Assembly: GCF_028858725.1 (NCBI RefSeq)
Contig: NC_084761.1
Location: forward strand, 95,319,971 to 95,383,970
Source of the DNA: Colius striatus
Lineage: Eukaryota > Chordata > Aves > Coliiformes > Coliidae
Direction of reading: 5' to 3'
Length of the DNA: 64,000 nt
How positions within the stretch are numbered: position 1 is the stretch's first letter; each line of letters begins with the position of its first letter. Both the position numbers and the translations under genes were made by a program. Positions 60,851 to 64,000 of this stretch are shown here, in pieces. Under the pieces are notes generated by a model, which was given only the letters and a program-made list of their open reading frames with translations, was not told where the DNA came from and ran no database searches.

Positions 60851-61778
60851 TTGAACTCTCAACCAAGTCTTCCAGTGATGCTTATTTTGTATTGCCATTC
60901 AAAGTTTAAAAGTTTCCTTTTGACGATACTCAGAAATCTCTTTCTTCCTCTTGTACACCATGGTATAGAGGAACTAGTTGTACTGTGAATATATCAGTAA
61001 GATTGTCTACTCATTACAGTGACTAATGTAAACTGAGAAATTAGTCAAGATATGAGTCAGGCCTTTCTCATTGTGAAATTAATCACTCGTTGCATCTAGG
61101 CTGAACTTTTCAGCCAAAAGTGCTATGCAGAAAACTGCAAATTCAAATTAATGAAGAAATAACACAACTTATGTGTCAGTGCTGACAAGTAATTTCAATT
61201 AGAAGATATGACCTTAAGAAAACATGAGATAAATTGAAGTATTTAATCTCATCTTGACTGCAAGGTTTTCAGCTTTATTATTCCAACTTTTTCATGATAT
61301 AAAGCCTCATTTGGTCCTCAAACTTTTGGTAAATATTAGCACAATGAAAAGTTCAGGTATTTTTGGAACTACATGAACTTTGTTTTCCTTGTAAAAAATC
61401 TATCTTATTTGACTTAAAGTCCTGTTATGACACTGATCAATTTGAAGAATTGATTGATATTTTGGATAAATTGTTCAGTATCATTAGTCACTATTGTGGC
61501 AATGTCTAATAGTCTCCAGTCATACAATTGGACTTTTATGCTAAAGGTTGTTCATTCACAAGAAAAATAAAAGGAGAACAGAGCCTGTTGCACTAAAGAC
61601 CTGACAATCTAACTGTCCTTTGGTAGGATGACTAGAAAAGTCTCTAATGCAATCTTTAAAAACAAAAAAACCCAAGAACTTCACTGAATGTTGCTATCTA
61701 TTTAATAATAAATTTAGATAATAAGGGTATTGAGATGTTCTGCGAAAAAATTATTGTTCTTATTTAAATATTTTCATA
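60851..61778. other. Unique DNA
   Basis: AT-rich, nothing recognised. Confidence 0.5.
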
Positions 61779-62000
61779 GGATCATAGAATTGATTGGAAA
61801 GACCTTTAAGATCAAGTCCAACCACTACCCGCACACTACCAAGCCCACTGCTAACCCATGGCCGTCAACACCTCAGCTATACAGCTTTGCAATATCTCCA
61901 GGGACGGGGACTCCCCCACCCTCCTGGACAACCAGTACCAGTGTCTAGCAACCCTCTTTGTGAGAAACTTCATCTCCAAAGTAAACCTCCCCTTTTGTAG
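61779..62000 (-). mobile_element. CR1 LINE 3' end, old subfamily
   Basis: GGATCATAGAATTGATTGG, AAGTCCAACCACTACCCGCA, CCATGGCCGTCAACACC-like and TCCAGGGACGGGGACTCCCC follow the older CR1 type, ending near CCTCCCCTTTTG. It keeps several CpGs, so it may be less decayed than the copy at 7894. Confidence 0.88.
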
Positions 62001-64000
62001 GTACTTGTAAAGATTATGCCCAGAGCTAAAGATAAGGGAGTCAGGGCACTCAACAATAACTACAGAGAGTAGATCAGGACTTCAAAAATAGTGATTCTTT
62101 TCTTGTGGATAAAACAAGAATATGGAAGGAATGCAGCTTGGCTTTGGGGATGTGATTTAGAAGGCAAGTTGAATAAATGCAACTAAAGGGAAGATAAAAT
62201 TTCATATGTTTCTGGATTTGTATTATTGCTTCCTTAAATGATTGTGGTCATTATGAGTAAATAGCTTGTGCTTACCCTTGGCATAGGTATTGTGAAAGGG
62301 ATTTTAGTTGAAGTGTCTCATAATAGACTTCATTTTAATACACAGAAAATGGAGATAAAGAGGTCTCATTTTCTACTTATGTTACACAAAAGCATTATAT
62401 TTCACAGCAAAAGCCCAGAAACACAAATATGATGTGAATTTTGTGCCTGACTAGATGATTAAAAAGTCTTAGTGACTATTGCATATTGTATATATCCTTA
62501 CTGTCCTGCAACTGCATTACGAGATCTGTGTCTAAATCCACTCACTTTCTAGCATGCATAGCAAGTATTTATATCATGGGAAAATTATTAGATACAGTTT
62601 AACTCCCAGAGGATAAACCTACTGAATTTAGTCTTGACTCTACTACATTGTTCTCAGTATGGTCTACCATACTGTCCCATAGCTTTTATGTATCAAAAAA
62701 AGGAATGTCTATGGCTACATCAGATATCAGGAGTCACTTAACAGCAGAACATATGCAGCGGATGCTTTTGTGATGTGATAAGCTGTCTGGTTTTGCATCT
62801 AGACTATTACCATCTCCTAAAGTAGGTATTTAAAAACTGTTTCTTGGTTGTGACTGAAGCATAACTTCAGCATGTACTTTGAATGTATTGATATTGTATG
62901 TCTGTAGGGTATAACTGTTGAATTTCTGTGTATTAAACCATGATCTTGATCCTTCATGTTTAAATGAAACTCCTCTATGCATTGAAATAAAGACATTTAA
63001 ATGACCAGGAAATTTCCCTGGAAATGTGTCTCTCTGACAGTAAAGCCAGAATGCAAAGACCCTTAATCAAACTATCTGACAGCTTCCTCTCCTGGCTCTT
63101 TTTTGAAACTTTGCTTATTTCTGTGTCCATTTATTATTTGAGCTGTCATCTTTCCTCAGAGGTGATCTTGTTGTCTCCACTGATGTCTGACTTGGCTTCC
63201 TTGCAAGTGTCAATGTGTTTGCCTGGAGGAAAAGCCCTGGGGAGGAGAGGGAAATGAGCTGACAGAGCTTTGAGATATGTGGCTGAAGGGCTCTGAAGGG
63301 CTTTTACTGTCAGACTGCCTGCTGGGATGCCCTTCCTTCTGAAGGCGTGTGCACAAAGTAGCATAATCAAAATCAGCATCATTGAGTTAGAAAGGAAAAT
63401 GTGCAGCTGACCTAGACTTTCTGTCTTCATTGCTGTCATCTCCTCTGTATCTGTCCAGTCAGTTCAAAGATGTTTTAACTATTTGTGGATTAGCCAGAAG
63501 GTGCAATTACCAGAATTCCTGAACAAATGGAATTAGCTTGTTTATCCTGTCTAGACTGCATTAATTTCCTAATAATTTTTTATGATTCAGACCTTATTCT
63601 TTCTTTGGCTCCTGGTTCATTGACAAAACACAACATCTCAGTGGAGGCTTAAAAGAAGTGTTGCAATGCCTGTTGTGAACTGCATCTTTCAATGCCCAAA
63701 CTATTTCTCCCATGTTGGTTCCTGCAGGTATTTTCTAACAACTTGAACTCAACATCTGCATGTGTATTACCCAGAATCTTCACTTTCTGTTTGTACAGCT
63801 GTCCTCTGCTTATCATCTGCTGTTAAGTGACCTCTGACATCTGATATAGCCATAGGGATTATGCTTTTTGACACACAAAACTTGCCAGTTGGTAATAAAA
63901 TCAACAAATCTCCCATGAAATAGGTGACTGTGAGACAGTTGAGTAAAAGACACTTTCACAGAGCAGCACAAGAAAATCTTTGGAAAGATACTATGAAATG
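62001..64000. other. Unique DNA to window end
   Basis: No repeat recognised. The part from about 63000 to 63700 has more balanced composition and homeodomain-type core words (GAATTAGC near 63530, CATTAATTTCCTAATAAT near 63559). It could be conserved noncoding DNA, but that is not testable from one sequence. Opposed open frames at 63024-63439 show no domain. Confidence 0.45.

Noticed and set aside
1..64000. CRISPR arrays, operons, bacterial or phage genes
   Set aside because: Eukaryotic repeat content throughout; no regularly spaced repeats and no long continuous frames.

Overview
This window looks like nuclear DNA from a bird. It is AT-rich and CpG-poor. Its dominant repeat is CR1, the avian/reptilian LINE, with the avian 3' tail made of repeated ATTCTATG-like units. 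It also carries several avian-type ERVL-like LTRs. I saw no Alu, L1 or other mammalian SINE/LINE. The species cannot be told from this; the CR1 load (about 8.9 kb by my own tally, roughly 14% of the window) is on the high side for a bird. No functional protein-coding gene, tRNA or rRNA could be supported. The window is best read as intergenic or deep-intronic DNA.

Layout: 0-8 kb holds two solo LTRs of one family (about 2.3-2.9 and 6.6-7.2 kb, both +) and a fragment of a second, longer LTR family (5.87-6.07 kb). From 8 to 20 kb there are scattered 5'-truncated CR1 copies. The copy at 14.3-15.25 kb is split by a 238-bp CpG-bearing LTR-like insertion with a clean 6-bp target duplication. At 20.5-21.4 kb lies the only gene-derived sequence, an intronless dead copy of UBE2K (E2 ubiquitin-conjugating enzyme) with a frameshift, two internal stops and two deletions. 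From 23 to 36 kb there are more CR1s and a third solo LTR of the first family (27.7-28.3 kb, -). The block 35.9-41.5 kb is almost repeat-free. From 41.5 to 48.7 kb there are CR1s and a cluster of decayed ERVL-like LTR pieces, one probably split by a 0.6-kb insertion. The region 50.1-54.5 kb is a CR1 cluster: one + copy, then two head-to-tail - copies. The longer of these keeps recognisable reverse-transcriptase motifs and is split by a 301-bp LTR-like insertion. From 55.9 to 64 kb the DNA is mostly unique, with two or three old CR1 fragments.

Nothing here works together as a pathway. The content records successive retrotransposition: old CR1s, younger CR1s, LTR insertions into those CR1s, and one mRNA retrocopy. 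I did not find a novel coding system. The points most worth checking are the UBE2K retrocopy (mRNA retrocopies are uncommon in birds), the two LTR-in-CR1 nestings with readable target duplications, and the inverted CR1 pair near 50-52.5 kb. Family names rest on recognition from memory, and no database search was run.
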